Below, one piece after another: positions 9,999-19,518 of a DNA stretch of 64,000 nt (position 1 is the first letter of the stretch; each line of letters begins with the position of its first letter). The DNA lies in NCBI RefSeq assembly GCF_002119765.1, contig NZ_CP021112.1, forward strand, positions 1,606,501-1,670,500, given 5' to 3'. The notes below the pieces were generated by a model. That model worked only from the letters and a program-made list of their open reading frames with translations. It was not told the DNA's origin and did no database searches. The translations under genes were made by a program, and so were the position numbers. This DNA is from Pseudorhodoplanes sinuspersici. GTDB lineage: Bacteria > Pseudomonadota > Alphaproteobacteria > Rhizobiales > Xanthobacteraceae.

Positions 9999-10045
9999 CA
10001 ACGCGACAATTTGAGACAGCAGGCGGCAAAATAGCCGCCCGAAAC

Positions 10046-10079
10046 GCCCCGGGGAGAACCAGCCCCGGGGCTTTTGTTT
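10046..10079 (+). terminator. Rho-independent terminator
   Basis: GCCCCGGGG and CCCCGGGGC form a nine-base stem with an eight-base loop, followed by TTTTGTTT. It lies 48 bases after the HCCA isomerase-like gene. Confidence 0.85.
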
Positions 10080-10275
10080 GCGCCCTGAGCGTCGAAATTT
10101 TCAAACGAACAGGAACGTCGAAAGGCATTGACGGGTTTTATCCGCGCCGGGACGGAGTCTTCAACGTCCCATCTTCACTCCGCCTCGGTGGCCCCGGCTT
10201 TTGAGTCGGGGTCTTATTTCTTGGTTACGCGCAGACATGGCCGCCGAAGAGGGCGACGGCGTCCGGCAATGACGA

Positions 10276-11055
10276 TCAGGGATCGAGCCGCATCGGCAGG
10301 CCGGCCTTGGCCATGTGTTCCTTGGCCTGGCGTATCGTGTATTCGCCGAAGTGGAAAATCGAAGCTGCCAGCACCGCGGTCGCATGACCATCGCGAATGC
10401 CTGCGACCATGTGATCGAGATTGCCGGCACCGCCTGATGCGATCACCGGTACGCTCACAGCATCCGAGATCGCACGCGTCAGCGCGATATCGAAGCCGGA
10501 TTTCGTGCCGTCGCGATCCATCGATGTCAGCAGGATTTCGCCGGCGCCCAACGCGACCACCTCTTTTGCATATTCAATGGCATCGAGGCCGGTCGGCTTG
10601 CGGCCGCCATGGGTGAAGATTTCCCAGCGATCCTTTTCGCCGGGCTGCGACACCTTCTTCGCATCGATCGCAACGACGATGCATTGATCGCCGAATTTCT
10701 CCGCCGCCTCTTTCACGAATTCGCGCCGTTCTACGGCAGCCGTGTTGATCGACACTTTGTCGGCACCCGATTGCAGCAGCACGCGAATGTCTTCTACCGT
10801 GCGCACACCACCACCGACCGTCACCGGCATGAAGCAGGCTTCCGCCGTACGCCGCACGACATCGAGCATGGTGCCACGGTTTTCGTGGCTTGCGGTGATG
10901 TCGAGAAATGTCAGCTCATCGGCGCCGGCGGCATCATAGGCAATCGCCGCTTCCACCGGGTCGCCTGCGTCACGCAGATCGACGAAGTTGACGCCTTTGA
11001 CGACCCGGCCGTCCTTCACGTCGAGACATGGAATGATGCGAACCTTGAATGTCAT
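10276..11055 (-). CDS. hisF: Imidazole glycerol phosphate synthase cyclase subunit
   Basis: A 259-residue (beta/alpha)8 barrel that, with HisH, turns PRFAR and glutamine-derived ammonia into imidazole glycerol phosphate and AICAR. The catalytic Asp in [16 protein letters not shown] (Asp12) and the second one in [15 protein letters not shown] are present, as is [11 protein letters not shown]. Its start overlaps the hisA stop by four bases (ATGA), pointing to translational coupling. It is the last gene of the his block on this strand; hisE does not follow, so the rest of the pathway is elsewhere. Confidence 0.98.
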   Translation of the reverse strand: MTFKVRIIPCLDVKDGRVVKGVNFVDLRDAGDPVEAAIAYDAAGADELTFLDITASHENRGTMLDVVRRTAEACFMPVTVGGGVRTVEDIRVLLQSGADKVSINTAAVERREFVKEAAEKFGDQCIVVAIDAKKVSQPGEKDRWEIFTHGGRKPTGLDAIEYAKEVVALGAGEILLTSMDRDGTKSGFDIALTRAISDAVSVPVIASGGAGNLDHMVAGIRDGHATAVLAASIFHFGEYTIRQAKEHMAKAGLPMRLDP

Positions 11056-11792
11056 GATGACGTCCGCGACGCTCGAATCAGCGCCAACGCATCGGCGGCG
11101 TTCAGTCGTCCGTCATACAGCGCGCGTCCGGCAATGGCGCCTTCGAGCTTCTTCGCACGCGGCTCCAGCATTGCTTTCACGTCATCGATCGAGGCAAGGC
11201 CACCCGACGCAATAACAGGAATCGAAACGGCATCAGCCAAGGCAATCGTCGCGTCGAGATTCAGGCCCTGCAGCATGCCGTCGCGCGCGATATCGGTGTA
11301 GATGATCGCGGCAACACCGGCGTCTTCAAAACGGCGCGCGATATCGATCACGTCGAGTTCGGACGATTCCGCCCAGCCTTCCACCGCGACCTTGCCATCG
11401 CGTGCGTCGAGCCCGACGGCGATCTTGTTCGGAAACTTCGACGCCGCTTCCTTGACGAAAGCCGGATCACGCACCGCCGCCGTGCCGATGATCACGCGGT
11501 TGACGCCCTTCTTCAGCCAACCTTCCACGGTCGCCATGTTGCGAATGCCGCCACCGAGCTGCACCGGGATATCGGTCGCTTCGAGAATGCGATCGACCGC
11601 ACGGCCGTTGACCGGCTTGCCGGCAAAGGCACCGTCGAGATCGACGATATGCAGATATTCGAAGCCGGCATTTTCAAAGGCGAGCGCCTGTTCGGACGGA
11701 TCGCGGTTGAAGATGGTCGCGCGCGCCATGTCGCCCTGTTCGAGACGCACGGCCAAGCCGTCCTTGAGATCGATGGCAGGAAAGAGGATCAC
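11052..11792 (-). CDS. hisA: Phosphoribosylformimino-AICAR ribotide isomerase
   Basis: A 246-residue barrel enzyme catalysing the Amadori rearrangement of ProFAR to PRFAR, the substrate of HisF-HisH. It starts [17 protein letters not shown], with catalytic Asp8, and has the second Asp in [26 protein letters not shown] is the phosphate-binding loop. It is coupled to hisF by a four-base overlap. An inverted structured repeat pair separates it from hisH, so the his genes may no longer be a tight unit here. Confidence 0.98.
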   Translation of the reverse strand: MILFPAIDLKDGLAVRLEQGDMARATIFNRDPSEQALAFENAGFEYLHIVDLDGAFAGKPVNGRAVDRILEATDIPVQLGGGIRNMATVEGWLKKGVNRVIIGTAAVRDPAFVKEAASKFPNKIAVGLDARDGKVAVEGWAESSELDVIDIARRFEDAGVAAIIYTDIARDGMLQGLNLDATIALADAVSIPVIASGGLASIDDVKAMLEPRAKKLEGAIAGRALYDGRLNAADALALIRASRTSS

Positions 11793-11806
11793 GTTCTTTG
11801 CCTTTA

Positions 11807-11932
11807 CCCTCCCCCTTGTGGGGAGGGTCGGGCACCGAGCAAGAGCGAGGTGACCGGGGTGGGGGTTTCAACGATAGAAGCACCCCCCTCCCGTCGAGCT
11901 TCGCTCGCCGACCTCCCCCACAAGGGGGGAGG
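11807..11932. repeat. Inverted pair of CCCTCCCC-type structured repeats between hisH and hisA
   Basis: The left copy (11807-11865) has a CCCTCCCC / GGGGAGGG hairpin, a variable internal stem, and ends GGGGTGGGGG. The right copy (11881-11932) is the same element reversed, beginning CACCCCCC and ending CAAGGGGGGAGG. Only 15 bases lie between them. The arms match those around the DUF559 gene at 27404-27836 in arrangement, but nothing is encoded inside. Confidence 0.85.
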
Positions 11933-11952
11933 TAAGGCACTGAGGGTGCGGT

Positions 11953-12603
11953 TCACGGCTTCCATTTCAGGAAATTGGCGATCAGCGCAAGCCCGAGTTT
12001 CTGGCTCTTTTCCGGGTGGAATTGCGTGCCGACCATATTGTCCCGGCCGACGATCGCGGTGACCGGCCCGCCGTATTCGGCCTGCGCGATCAGATCGTCC
12101 TCATGGGCGGTTCTGAGCTGATAGGAATGCACGAAATAGGCATGCAATCCGTCATCGCCAAGGGCAATGCCGTCGAGCAGCGGGTGCAATGTCCGCGCGC
12201 GCAGCGTGTTCCAGCCCATATGCGGGATCTTCAGACTAGGATCGGACGGGTGAATGCGATCGACCTCGCCGGGAATCCAGCCGAGCCCTTCAGTGACCTT
12301 ATATTCACGGCCGCGCTCGGCCATGAGCTGCATGCCGACACAGATGCCGAAAAACGGCTTGCCGTGCTTGCGCACGGCATCGTTCAGCGCATCGACCATG
12401 CCCGGCACCGCATCGAGGCCACGGCGACAATCGGCAAAGGCGCCGACACCCGGCAGCACGACGCGATCGGCCGCTGCGATCTGATCCGGATCGCTGGTGA
12501 CGACAATGGCTTCATCAAGCTCGTGCTCGCGCGCGGCACGCTCGAAGGCTTTCGCGGCCGAATGCAGGTTGCCCGAGCCGTAATCGACAATCGTCGTCGT
12601 CAT
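11953..12603 (-). CDS. hisH: Imidazole glycerol phosphate synthase glutaminase subunit
   Basis: A 216-residue class I glutamine amidotransferase that feeds ammonia to HisF. It starts [15 protein letters not shown]; the nucleophile Cys is in [11 protein letters not shown], and the His-Glu pair in [10 protein letters not shown]. The ATG at 12603 is chosen because family homology starts there and because it overlaps the stop of the upstream DUF2628 gene (12600-12603), indicating coupled translation. Confidence 0.97.
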   Translation of the reverse strand: MTTTIVDYGSGNLHSAAKAFERAAREHELDEAIVVTSDPDQIAAADRVVLPGVGAFADCRRGLDAVPGMVDALNDAVRKHGKPFFGICVGMQLMAERGREYKVTEGLGWIPGEVDRIHPSDPSLKIPHMGWNTLRARTLHPLLDGIALGDDGLHAYFVHSYQLRTAHEDDLIAQAEYGGPVTAIVGRDNMVGTQFHPEKSQKLGLALIANFLKWKP

Positions 12604-13097
12604 CGCGGCGGCTCTGGCTGCGGAAAGGAACCGATCACACCGGGCGAGGAATGACTGGCCATGCGCACGACCGGCTCGGCATTGGCCGGTGGTGGCGCCG
12701 CATTGGGACGACGCCTGGCCTGCCAATTGACGAAGAAGCGGCGCTCGGCCTCGTCCTCATTGTCCGCAATCACGACACCGACATTGGTCCAGCCGCGCCG
12801 TGCCAGCGTCCAGCGTCGCAGCGTCGCGCCTTCAAGGCCAACCAGAAACGCCAGCGCAACGATCGCCAATTGCTGAAAGCCTGCCGGCGCACCGACAAAC
12901 TTCAGACCGACCACGATCAGAACACTCAAGGCAACGAACAGCACCGCCACCAGCCACAAACGGTGGCGCAGCATCCACAAGACCGAGAACAGAAAGCCCC
13001 AGAAGTAGAAACCATCGCGCACAAACGTGAATCGTGCCGGTTCGGGCATATTTTCGGACGCGCCAAGCGGCGGCTGATGAACGGTGAAAACGGCCAT
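12600..13097 (-). CDS. DUF2628 membrane protein within the his cluster
   Basis: A 165-residue protein that looks like DUF2628. Hydrophobic stretches at about 30-45, 48-67 and 72-87 give two or three membrane passes ([19 protein letters not shown], then [19 protein letters not shown]). The C-terminal half is cytoplasmic and Arg/Pro-rich. It overlaps hisH by four bases. A DUF2628 gene between hisB and hisH recurs in Hyphomicrobiales, but no role in histidine synthesis is known. Confidence 0.85.
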   Translation of the reverse strand: MAVFTVHQPPLGASENMPEPARFTFVRDGFYFWGFLFSVLWMLRHRLWLVAVLFVALSVLIVVGLKFVGAPAGFQQLAIVALAFLVGLEGATLRRWTLARRGWTNVGVVIADNEDEAERRFFVNWQARRRPNAAPPPANAEPVVRMASHSSPGVIGSFPQPEPPR

Positions 13098-13123
13098 CCG
13101 GTTCTTGTCCTCGATCTCACAAC

Positions 13124-13195
13124 CGCTCGTCCCCGCGAAAGCGGGGCCCCAGAGTCAACAACAACTGGATTCCCGCTTTCGCGGGAATGAGCGGA
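13124..13195. repeat. GTCCCCGCG / CGCGGGAATGAGCGG hairpin repeat
   Basis: CGCTCGTCCCCGCGAAAGCGGGG, with its inner hairpin CCCCGC-GAAA-GCGGGG, then CTGGATTCCCGCTTTCGCG and GGAATGAGCGG. It is one of several intergenic copies (13124, 16421, 18877, 23095, 30001, 36001). It lies between hisB and DUF2628, where it may reduce read-through. Confidence 0.85.
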
Positions 13196-13229
13196 GCCAA
13201 AATGCGCTCTAACCTGAGCAGACCATGCG

Positions 13230-13823
13230 CTAACCGCCAAGCGTGCCCTTGGTCGACGGAATTTCATTCGCGGCCTTCGGATCGATCGAAAGCGCCGCAC
13301 GCAGCGCCCGCGCCAGACCCTTGAAGCAGGACTCCGATATATGGTGGTCGTTGCTGCCGTAAAGTGCCTCGACATGCAGCGTCACGCCGCAATTCATCGC
13401 GAAGGCCTGAAACCATTCGTTGACCAATTGCGTATCGAAGGTGCCGATCTTGTCGCGGTTGAACGGCACCTTGAACACGAGAAAGGGCCGTCCCGACACG
13501 TCGATGGCGACGCGGGTCAGGGCTTCGTCCATCGGCAGATGCACGTCGGCATAACGCGTGATGCCCTTCATGTCGCCGAGCGCCTGCTTCATCGCCTGGC
13601 CAAGCGCGATGCCGACATCCTCCGCGGTGTGATGATCATCGATATGCAGATCGCCCTTGGCCTTGACCGTGATGTCCATCCGCGAATGCCGCGCCAGGAG
13701 ATCGAGCATATGGTCGAGGAAGCCGATGCCGGTTTCGATTGACGATTGCCCGGTGCCGTCGATGGCCACCGCGACCGCAATGTCGGTTTCCTTGGTTTTG
13801 CGCTTGATCTCGCCTTTGCGCAT
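13230..13823 (-). CDS. hisB: Imidazoleglycerol-phosphate dehydratase
   Basis: A 197-residue single-function enzyme removing water from IGP to give imidazole acetol phosphate, with no phosphatase domain fused. Metal-binding repeats are clear: [32 protein letters not shown], and near the end [19 protein letters not shown]. It heads the minus-strand his group (hisB-DUF2628-hisH-hisA-hisF) and diverges from hslV with 138 bases between the start codons. Confidence 0.97.
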   Translation of the reverse strand: MRKGEIKRKTKETDIAVAVAIDGTGQSSIETGIGFLDHMLDLLARHSRMDITVKAKGDLHIDDHHTAEDVGIALGQAMKQALGDMKGITRYADVHLPMDEALTRVAIDVSGRPFLVFKVPFNRDKIGTFDTQLVNEWFQAFAMNCGVTLHVEALYGSNDHHISESCFKGLARALRAALSIDPKAANEIPSTKGTLGG

Positions 13824-13961
13824 GATTCGTCCGGTCTGGCCTTTGTTTGGGATTTGCGGCCTTGTAACAGGGGTGCCTCGCTCGCGCCACCTTTGCCGCA
13901 GGCGATTTGCAAAGACCCTGACTCATCCCTAAATCAGCCGCCGCAAAGGATTTTTAGTCGC

Positions 13962-14514
<553 letters not shown>

Positions 14515-14525
<11 letters not shown>

Positions 14526-15048
14526 TGCGAAGCAGATCGGCTTCGTTCCGGTCGCCGCGGACCACTATCCTCTGCTGCGGAGGTGGCTTGCCGAACCTCA
14601 TCTGCGGGAATGGTGGGGTGATCCCGAAGAAGAATTAGGCTTCATCCGCGATATGGTGGACGGCCGCGATACGACCCGCCCGTTTTTGATCACGCTGGAC
14701 GGCGATCCCGTTGGCTACATCCAGTATTGGTTCATCGGCCATCACCAGAACGAGCAATGGATCAAGGATCATCCCTGGCTGACCGAATTACCGGCCGAGA
14801 CGATCGGCGTTGACCTGTCGATCGGCTCCCCTGACAAACTGTCGCAAGGAATCGGCTCGACGGCGCTGGCCGCCTTCGTCGCAGGATTGCGGAACCAGGG
14901 TTATAGCACCATCATCATCGATCCCGACCGCAACAACGCGCGCGCTGTGCGTGCCTATATGAAGGCCGGTTTCCAGCCTTTGCCCCATCTGCACGGACAA
15001 ACCGGCGACGTATTGATCATGCAGCATGATCCGGATGCAACGAGATAA
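14515..15048 (+). CDS. GNAT-family N-acetyltransferase between hslV and hslU
   Basis: A 177-residue acetyltransferase of the type that includes AAC(6') and siderophore-type N-acyltransferases: [27 protein letters not shown] at the start, the acetyl-CoA loop [13 protein letters not shown], and [21 protein letters not shown] at the end. The ATG at 14515 overlaps hslV by 11 bases and the stop lies one base before hslU, so the three genes appear coupled. A TTG at 14503 could add four residues. Similarity to aminoglycoside acetyltransferases does not by itself imply resistance; the substrate is unknown. Confidence 0.85.
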
Positions 15049-15049
15049 C

Positions 15050-16354
15050 ATGACCGACTTCTCTCCCCGCGAAATCGTTTCCGAGCTCGACCGCTTCATC
15101 ATCGGTCAGCATGATGCAAAGCGCGCCGTCGCGATCGCGCTGCGCAATCGCTGGCGGCGGCTGCAGCTCGACGAAAAGCTGCGCGAGGAAGTGCTGCCGA
15201 AGAATATCCTGATGATCGGACCGACCGGCGTCGGCAAGACCGAGATTTCGCGTCGCCTTGCCAAGCTTGCCGGGGCACCGTTCCTCAAGATCGAAGCGAC
15301 CAAGTTTACCGAAGTCGGCTATGTCGGCCGCGACGTGGAACAGATCATTCGCGATCTCGTCGAGGTCGCGATTGCGCAAACACGCGAGAGGAAGCGCAAG
15401 GACGTGCTGGCACGCGCGCAGCTTGCCGCCGAAGAGCGTGTCATCAATGCGCTGGTCGGCGAGACATCGAGTCCGGCGACAAAGGAATCCTTCCGCCGCA
15501 AATTGCGCGCCGGCGAATTGAACGACAAGGAAATCGAGATCGAGGTTCAGTCGGGCGGCGGCGGACTGCCGATGTTCGACATTCCCGGCATGCCGGGTGC
15601 CCAGATGGGCGCCATTTCGATCGGCGACATTTTCGGCAAGCTCGGCGGCAAGCCGAAGACACGCCGCGTCACCGTGGCCGAATCGCATGACATCCTGATC
15701 AACGAAGAGGCTGACAAGCTGCTCGATACCGAAACGCTGGTGCTGGAATCGATCAAGGTCGTCGAGAATAACGGCATCGTCTTCCTCGACGAGATCGACA
15801 AGATCACCGCGCGCGATGGCCGGGTTGGTGGTGACGTGTCGCGCGAGGGCGTGCAGCGCGATCTGTTGCCGCTGATCGAAGGCACCACCGTCTCAACCAA
15901 GCACGGGTCGGTGAAGACCGACCACATCCTGTTCATCGCCTCTGGCGCGTTCCATGTGTCGAAGCCCTCCGACCTGCTGCCGGAATTACAGGGCCGCCTT
16001 CCCATCCGTGTCGAATTGCAGGCGCTTACGCGCGAGGATTTCCGCCGCATCCTCACCGACACCGAGGCTTCGCTGATCAAGCAATATATCGCGCTGATGG
16101 GTACCGAAGGCGTGACGCTGCAATTCACCGATGATGCCATCGACGCCATTGCCGACATCGCCGTGGCGGTGAATTCGAGTGTCGAGAATATCGGCGCGCG
16201 GCGTCTGCAAACCGTGATGGAGCGCGTGCTGGACGAAATTTCCTTCACGGCGACCGATCGCGGTGGCGAAACGCTCGTCATCGATGGCGCTTACGTCGAG
16301 AAAAACATCGGCGATCTCGCGAGGAACGCCGACCTCAGCCGATTTATTCTTTGA
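15050..16354 (+). CDS. hslU: HslU (ClpY) unfoldase ATPase
   Basis: A 434-residue AAA+ protein that unfolds substrates and feeds them to HslV. Walker A is GPTGVGKT (57-64), the substrate-gripping pore loop is GYVGRD (90-95), Walker B is VFLDEIDKI, and the I-domain lies between them. The C-terminal residues [11 protein letters not shown] match the tail that docks into HslV. It starts one base after the acetyltransferase stop. A hairpin repeat follows 66 bases downstream. Confidence 0.98.
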   Translation: MTDFSPREIVSELDRFIIGQHDAKRAVAIALRNRWRRLQLDEKLREEVLPKNILMIGPTGVGKTEISRRLAKLAGAPFLKIEATKFTEVGYVGRDVEQIIRDLVEVAIAQTRERKRKDVLARAQLAAEERVINALVGETSSPATKESFRRKLRAGELNDKEIEIEVQSGGGGLPMFDIPGMPGAQMGAISIGDIFGKLGGKPKTRRVTVAESHDILINEEADKLLDTETLVLESIKVVENNGIVFLDEIDKITARDGRVGGDVSREGVQRDLLPLIEGTTVSTKHGSVKTDHILFIASGAFHVSKPSDLLPELQGRLPIRVELQALTREDFRRILTDTEASLIKQYIALMGTEGVTLQFTDDAIDAIADIAVAVNSSVENIGARRLQTVMERVLDEISFTATDRGGETLVIDGAYVEKNIGDLARNADLSRFIL

Positions 16355-16420
16355 GCGGCAGATTCGCAGTGGCCCGCCACGCGATAGACATGATGTTCTA
16401 AGCAGACCCGCTTTCTTCAC

Positions 16421-16495
16421 CCGGTCGTCCCCGCGCAAGCGGGGACCTATACTCCGTGCAGTGGTTATGGGCCCCGCCTTCGCGGGGGCGATAAC
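16421..16495. repeat. GTCCCCGCG hairpin repeat, variant with TATACTC core
   Basis: CGGTCGTCCCCGCGCAAGCG followed by GGGACCTATACTCCGTGCAG and GGGCCCCGCCTTCGCGGGGGCG. It is the closest relative of the diverged copy before the VOC gene at 739-792. The rest of the gap after hslU, 16496 to 16629, shows no gene or other clear structure. Confidence 0.8.
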
Positions 16496-16629
16496 GAGAA
16501 GGGCGCTGCATTGCGCGCCCAACATTCCCGTATCTTCTAAGCCGTCTGCGCCCGCCTCACGCCTGATAGCCCTGCAGCAAACGAATGCACGAATCCGATT
16601 TCGCCGTTGACAGAGTCTACCGACCCAGC

Positions 16630-16648
16630 AATGTTATATTATAACATT
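16630..16648. promoter_or_regulatory. Zur-box-like palindrome before the TonB-dependent receptor
   Basis: AATGTTATA and TATAACATT form a perfect nine-base inverted repeat around one central T. This is the pattern known for zinc-uptake regulator (Zur) sites in alphaproteobacteria. It ends five bases before one possible start codon and 20 before the other, so a bound repressor would block the promoter or transcription start. Confidence 0.75.
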
Positions 16649-16668
16649 CTGGGATGGGCGTTACTCAC

Positions 16669-18858
16669 ATGGGACTTTTGCGTCGCCGATGGCTGTCATC
16701 GACAGCCATCTTGTTGTTTGGACTGGACTTTTACGGCGTAGCCGCGGCGCAGGAAGTGCTGCCGGAAATCACCGTCACAAGCCCCATTCGTCGCGCGCCG
16801 ACCCGCCCTGCCCGTGTCGCCACGCCGTCGGAACCTGCGCAGCCGACTCCCTTCCCTGAAATCCTCTATCGCGGCACCTTGCCGATCGTGACCAATGAAT
16901 TCGCGACCGTGACCGTGGTCACGCGCGAGGATATCGACAACAGCACCGGTCAGACCCTCGGCGATATCCTGCAGTCCAAACCGGGTATCACGGCATCTGA
17001 TTTTGCACCCAATGCCGCCAGCCGGCCGATCATCCGCGGCCTCGACAATTACCGTGTCCGCATCCAGGAAAATGGCATCGGCGCGAGTGGCGTATCCGAG
17101 CTCGGCGAGGACCACGGCGTACCGATCGATCCGCTGGCCGCGCAGCAGGTCGAGGTGATTCGCGGTCCGGCAACGCTGCGCTATGGCTCGCAGGCGATCG
17201 GCGGCGTGGTCAATGCCGAGAACAACCGCATTCCAACGATCATTCCACCCCGGGGCGTCAGCGGCGAATTCCGCAGCGCTGTGACCACCGCCGACAAGGG
17301 CCGCGAAGGCGCAGTGCTGCTGGATGCCGGTGCTGGCAATTTCGCCCTTCATGCCGACGCATGGGGCCGCTCAGCGGGGAACTACCAGATTCCATCCTAC
17401 CCGTATCTTTATCCGGAAGACCCGGCGCCGCATGTCGGCCGCTGGCAGCCGAATTCGTCGCACCGCTCCAACGGCAACGCCATCGGTGGTTCTTATATCT
17501 TTGATAAGGGCTTTATCGGTGTCGCAATCTCGACTTTCGACAGCCTCTATCGCGTGCCAGGCCAGGAGGCGACCGAGACTCAAACGCGAATCGACATGAA
17601 ACAGACCAAGATCACCAGCAAGGGCGAGTATCGTCCCGACGGCTGGGCGATCGATGCGATCCGCTTCTGGGCCGGCGCGACCGACTACAAGCATGATGAG
17701 ATCGCCGACGAGGGTGGTTTCAACGGTGTACAGCAGACCTTCACCAACAAGCAGAAGGAAGCGCGCACCGAGATCCAGTTCCGGCCGTACGATCTGCGCT
17801 TTGCCTCGCTCACCACAGCCATGGGCTTGCAGGTCAATGCCGAGGATCTGAATGCGCCGGGACGCGAAGGCGGCCTGTTCGATCCGAACACGACGCGCAG
17901 CATCGCCGGCTACATGTTCAACGAATTCCGGTTCGACGACACACTGCGTATGCAGCTCGCCGGCCGCATTGAACGCAACGAGGTCAAGGGCACCTCGCCC
18001 GATCTGTTCATCGACGAAACGACGAATCTGGTCCGTCATCGCGAGTTCACGCCAAAAAGCGGCGCGATCGGCTTTCTGAAGGATTTGCCCGGCGATCTCG
18101 TCGCCAGCGTTACGGGACAATATGTGGAACGTGCGCCGCGCGCCCCGGAATTGCTGTCCCGCGGCGTGCATGAAGCCACAGGCACCTTCGATATCGGCAA
18201 TCCGAATCTCAACATCGAAGTGGCGAAATCGGTCGAAGTCGGAGTGCGTCGCAATACCGGCCCATGGCGGTTCGAACTCACTGGTTTCTACACCAAATTC
18301 AACAATTTCATTTATCGCAATCTGACCGGCGAGACTTGTGACGAGGATTTCGCAAGCTGCGCGCCGGGGGATGCTGGCGAATTGCAGCAGGCCGTCTATG
18401 CGCAACGCAACGCGACGTTCCGCGGCGCTGAATTCCAGACGCAGCTCGATGTCGCGCCGCTGTGGAACGGGCTATGGGGCATTGATGGTCAATATGACAT
18501 CGTCCGCGCCACGTTCGAAGACGGCAGCAATGTCCCGCGCATTCCGCCGCAACGTCTCGGCGGCGGCGTTTATTATCGCGATGGAAGCTGGTTCGCGCGT
18601 GTCGGTCTGCTGCATGCTTTCGCGCAGAACGATGTCTCGGATTTCGAAACCACCACCGCGGGCTACAATCTGCTGAAGGCCGAACTCAGCTATGTGACCA
18701 AGCTGCCTGGCGATCCGAGTGGCCTGACGCAGCTCAAGGTCGGCATCGTCGGCAATAACCTTTTGAACGAGGACGTGCGTAATGCGGTGTCGTTCAAGAA
18801 GGACGAGGTGCTGTTGCCGGGCCGCACGGTGAAGGTATTTGCGAGCGTAAAGTTCTAA
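16669..18858 (+). CDS. TonB-dependent outer membrane receptor, probable zinc uptake (ZnuD-like)
   Basis: A 729-residue receptor: signal peptide (MGLLRRRWLSSTAILLFGLD, cut near VAAAQ), then a plug domain (about 70-190; TLGDILQSKPGITASDF, RPIIRGLDNYRVRI, VEVIRGPATLRYGSQAIGG) and a beta barrel ending in Phe (VKVFASVKF). One loop has a Cys pair (TGETCDEDFASC) that may form a disulphide, and His/Asp-rich segments could bind metal. The plug sequence SELGEDHGVPIDPLAAQQVEV fits the ZnuD-like group as recalled. The Zur-type palindrome supports zinc as the cargo. The ATG at 16654 is an alternative but almost touches the operator. Confidence 0.85.
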   Translation: MGLLRRRWLSSTAILLFGLDFYGVAAAQEVLPEITVTSPIRRAPTRPARVATPSEPAQPTPFPEILYRGTLPIVTNEFATVTVVTREDIDNSTGQTLGDILQSKPGITASDFAPNAASRPIIRGLDNYRVRIQENGIGASGVSELGEDHGVPIDPLAAQQVEVIRGPATLRYGSQAIGGVVNAENNRIPTIIPPRGVSGEFRSAVTTADKGREGAVLLDAGAGNFALHADAWGRSAGNYQIPSYPYLYPEDPAPHVGRWQPNSSHRSNGNAIGGSYIFDKGFIGVAISTFDSLYRVPGQEATETQTRIDMKQTKITSKGEYRPDGWAIDAIRFWAGATDYKHDEIADEGGFNGVQQTFTNKQKEARTEIQFRPYDLRFASLTTAMGLQVNAEDLNAPGREGGLFDPNTTRSIAGYMFNEFRFDDTLRMQLAGRIERNEVKGTSPDLFIDETTNLVRHREFTPKSGAIGFLKDLPGDLVASVTGQYVERAPRAPELLSRGVHEATGTFDIGNPNLNIEVAKSVEVGVRRNTGPWRFELTGFYTKFNNFIYRNLTGETCDEDFASCAPGDAGELQQAVYAQRNATFRGAEFQTQLDVAPLWNGLWGIDGQYDIVRATFEDGSNVPRIPPQRLGGGVYYRDGSWFARVGLLHAFAQNDVSDFETTTAGYNLLKAELSYVTKLPGDPSGLTQLKVGIVGNNLLNEDVRNAVSFKKDEVLLPGRTVKVFASVKF

Positions 18859-18876
18859 CCGTCCTGCTTTTGTTGT

Positions 18877-18949
18877 CCGCTCGTCCCCGCGAAGGCGGGG
18901 ACCCAGTTTCTTAAACACTGGATTCCCGCTTGCGCGGGAATGAGCGGAG
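18877..18949. repeat. GTCCCCGCG / CGCGGGAATGAGCGG hairpin repeat
   Basis: CCGCTCGTCCCCGCGAAGGC, then CTGGATTCCCGCTTGCGCGG and GAATGAGCGG. It sits between two convergent genes, the receptor and the Smr protein, and probably forms stem-loops in both transcripts. Confidence 0.85.
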
Positions 18950-18954
18950 ACAAA

Positions 18955-19518
18955 TCAATCTCTCACCTTCCGCAACCGCACATACAACGCGCCCTCGCCG
19001 CCGTGACCGAGCGCGGCAGTGTCGAAGCCGATCACCATCTTTCGAAATTCCGCCAGCGCCAGCCACATTGGCACCGCGCGTTTCAGTGCGCCACTGCCCT
19101 CGCCGCGGCCGCCTTTTCCGGTGATGACCAACGCGACGCGGCCGCCGCGCGATTGCGTCGCGCGCAGAAAACGCAGCAGCACGTCATGGGCCTGCGCTTG
19201 CGTGTATCCATGCAGATCAAGCCGCGCATCAATGGTTTGACTGCCGCGGGCGATCTTCTGTTTCGTCCGGCGATCGAGTGTTGTGACGGACGGCGGCACA
19301 TCCACCTTCGCTTTCGGCTTTGCCACCGGCTGAACCGGAGCCGCCGCCGGCTTTGCTGCAACGCTGCGCTTCGCGGGCGGTGCGGGCTTTTCGTCTTGCG
19401 GAGGTTCGGGAGCACGGGGTGTGCGCTTGCGCAGCGGCTTGATCGACCGCGTCACACCCACCCATAATTCGATGTCTTCGCTGGAAAGCCGCCCCCTGCG
19501 GCCTCCGCCGGCGGTCAT
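18955..19518 (-). CDS. Smr-domain protein
   Basis: A 187-residue protein with a basic, Pro/Ala-rich N-terminal part (about 25-75) and a C-terminal Smr domain. The LDLHGYTQAQAHDVLLRFL motif and the glycine-rich VITGKGGRGEGSGALKR mark the endonuclease-like small MutS-related fold. Stand-alone Smr proteins can nick nucleic acid; some act on mRNA in ribosome rescue, but this one's job is not known. Its start overlaps the mltA stop by four bases (19515-19518). Confidence 0.9.
   Translation of the reverse strand: MTAGGGRRGRLSSEDIELWVGVTRSIKPLRKRTPRAPEPPQDEKPAPPAKRSVAAKPAAAPVQPVAKPKAKVDVPPSVTTLDRRTKQKIARGSQTIDARLDLHGYTQAQAHDVLLRFLRATQSRGGRVALVITGKGGRGEGSGALKRAVPMWLALAEFRKMVIGFDTAALGHGGEGALYVRLRKVRD

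Noticed and set aside
13824-13961. Heat-shock (sigma-32) promoter before hslV
   Set aside because: A CTTG at 13861 lacks a convincing -10 element at the right distance; the promoter cannot be called by eye.
17371-18405. 344-codon open frame opposite the TonB-dependent receptor
   Set aside because: Shadow of a GC-rich gene; receptor motifs on the plus strand are continuous through the same region.
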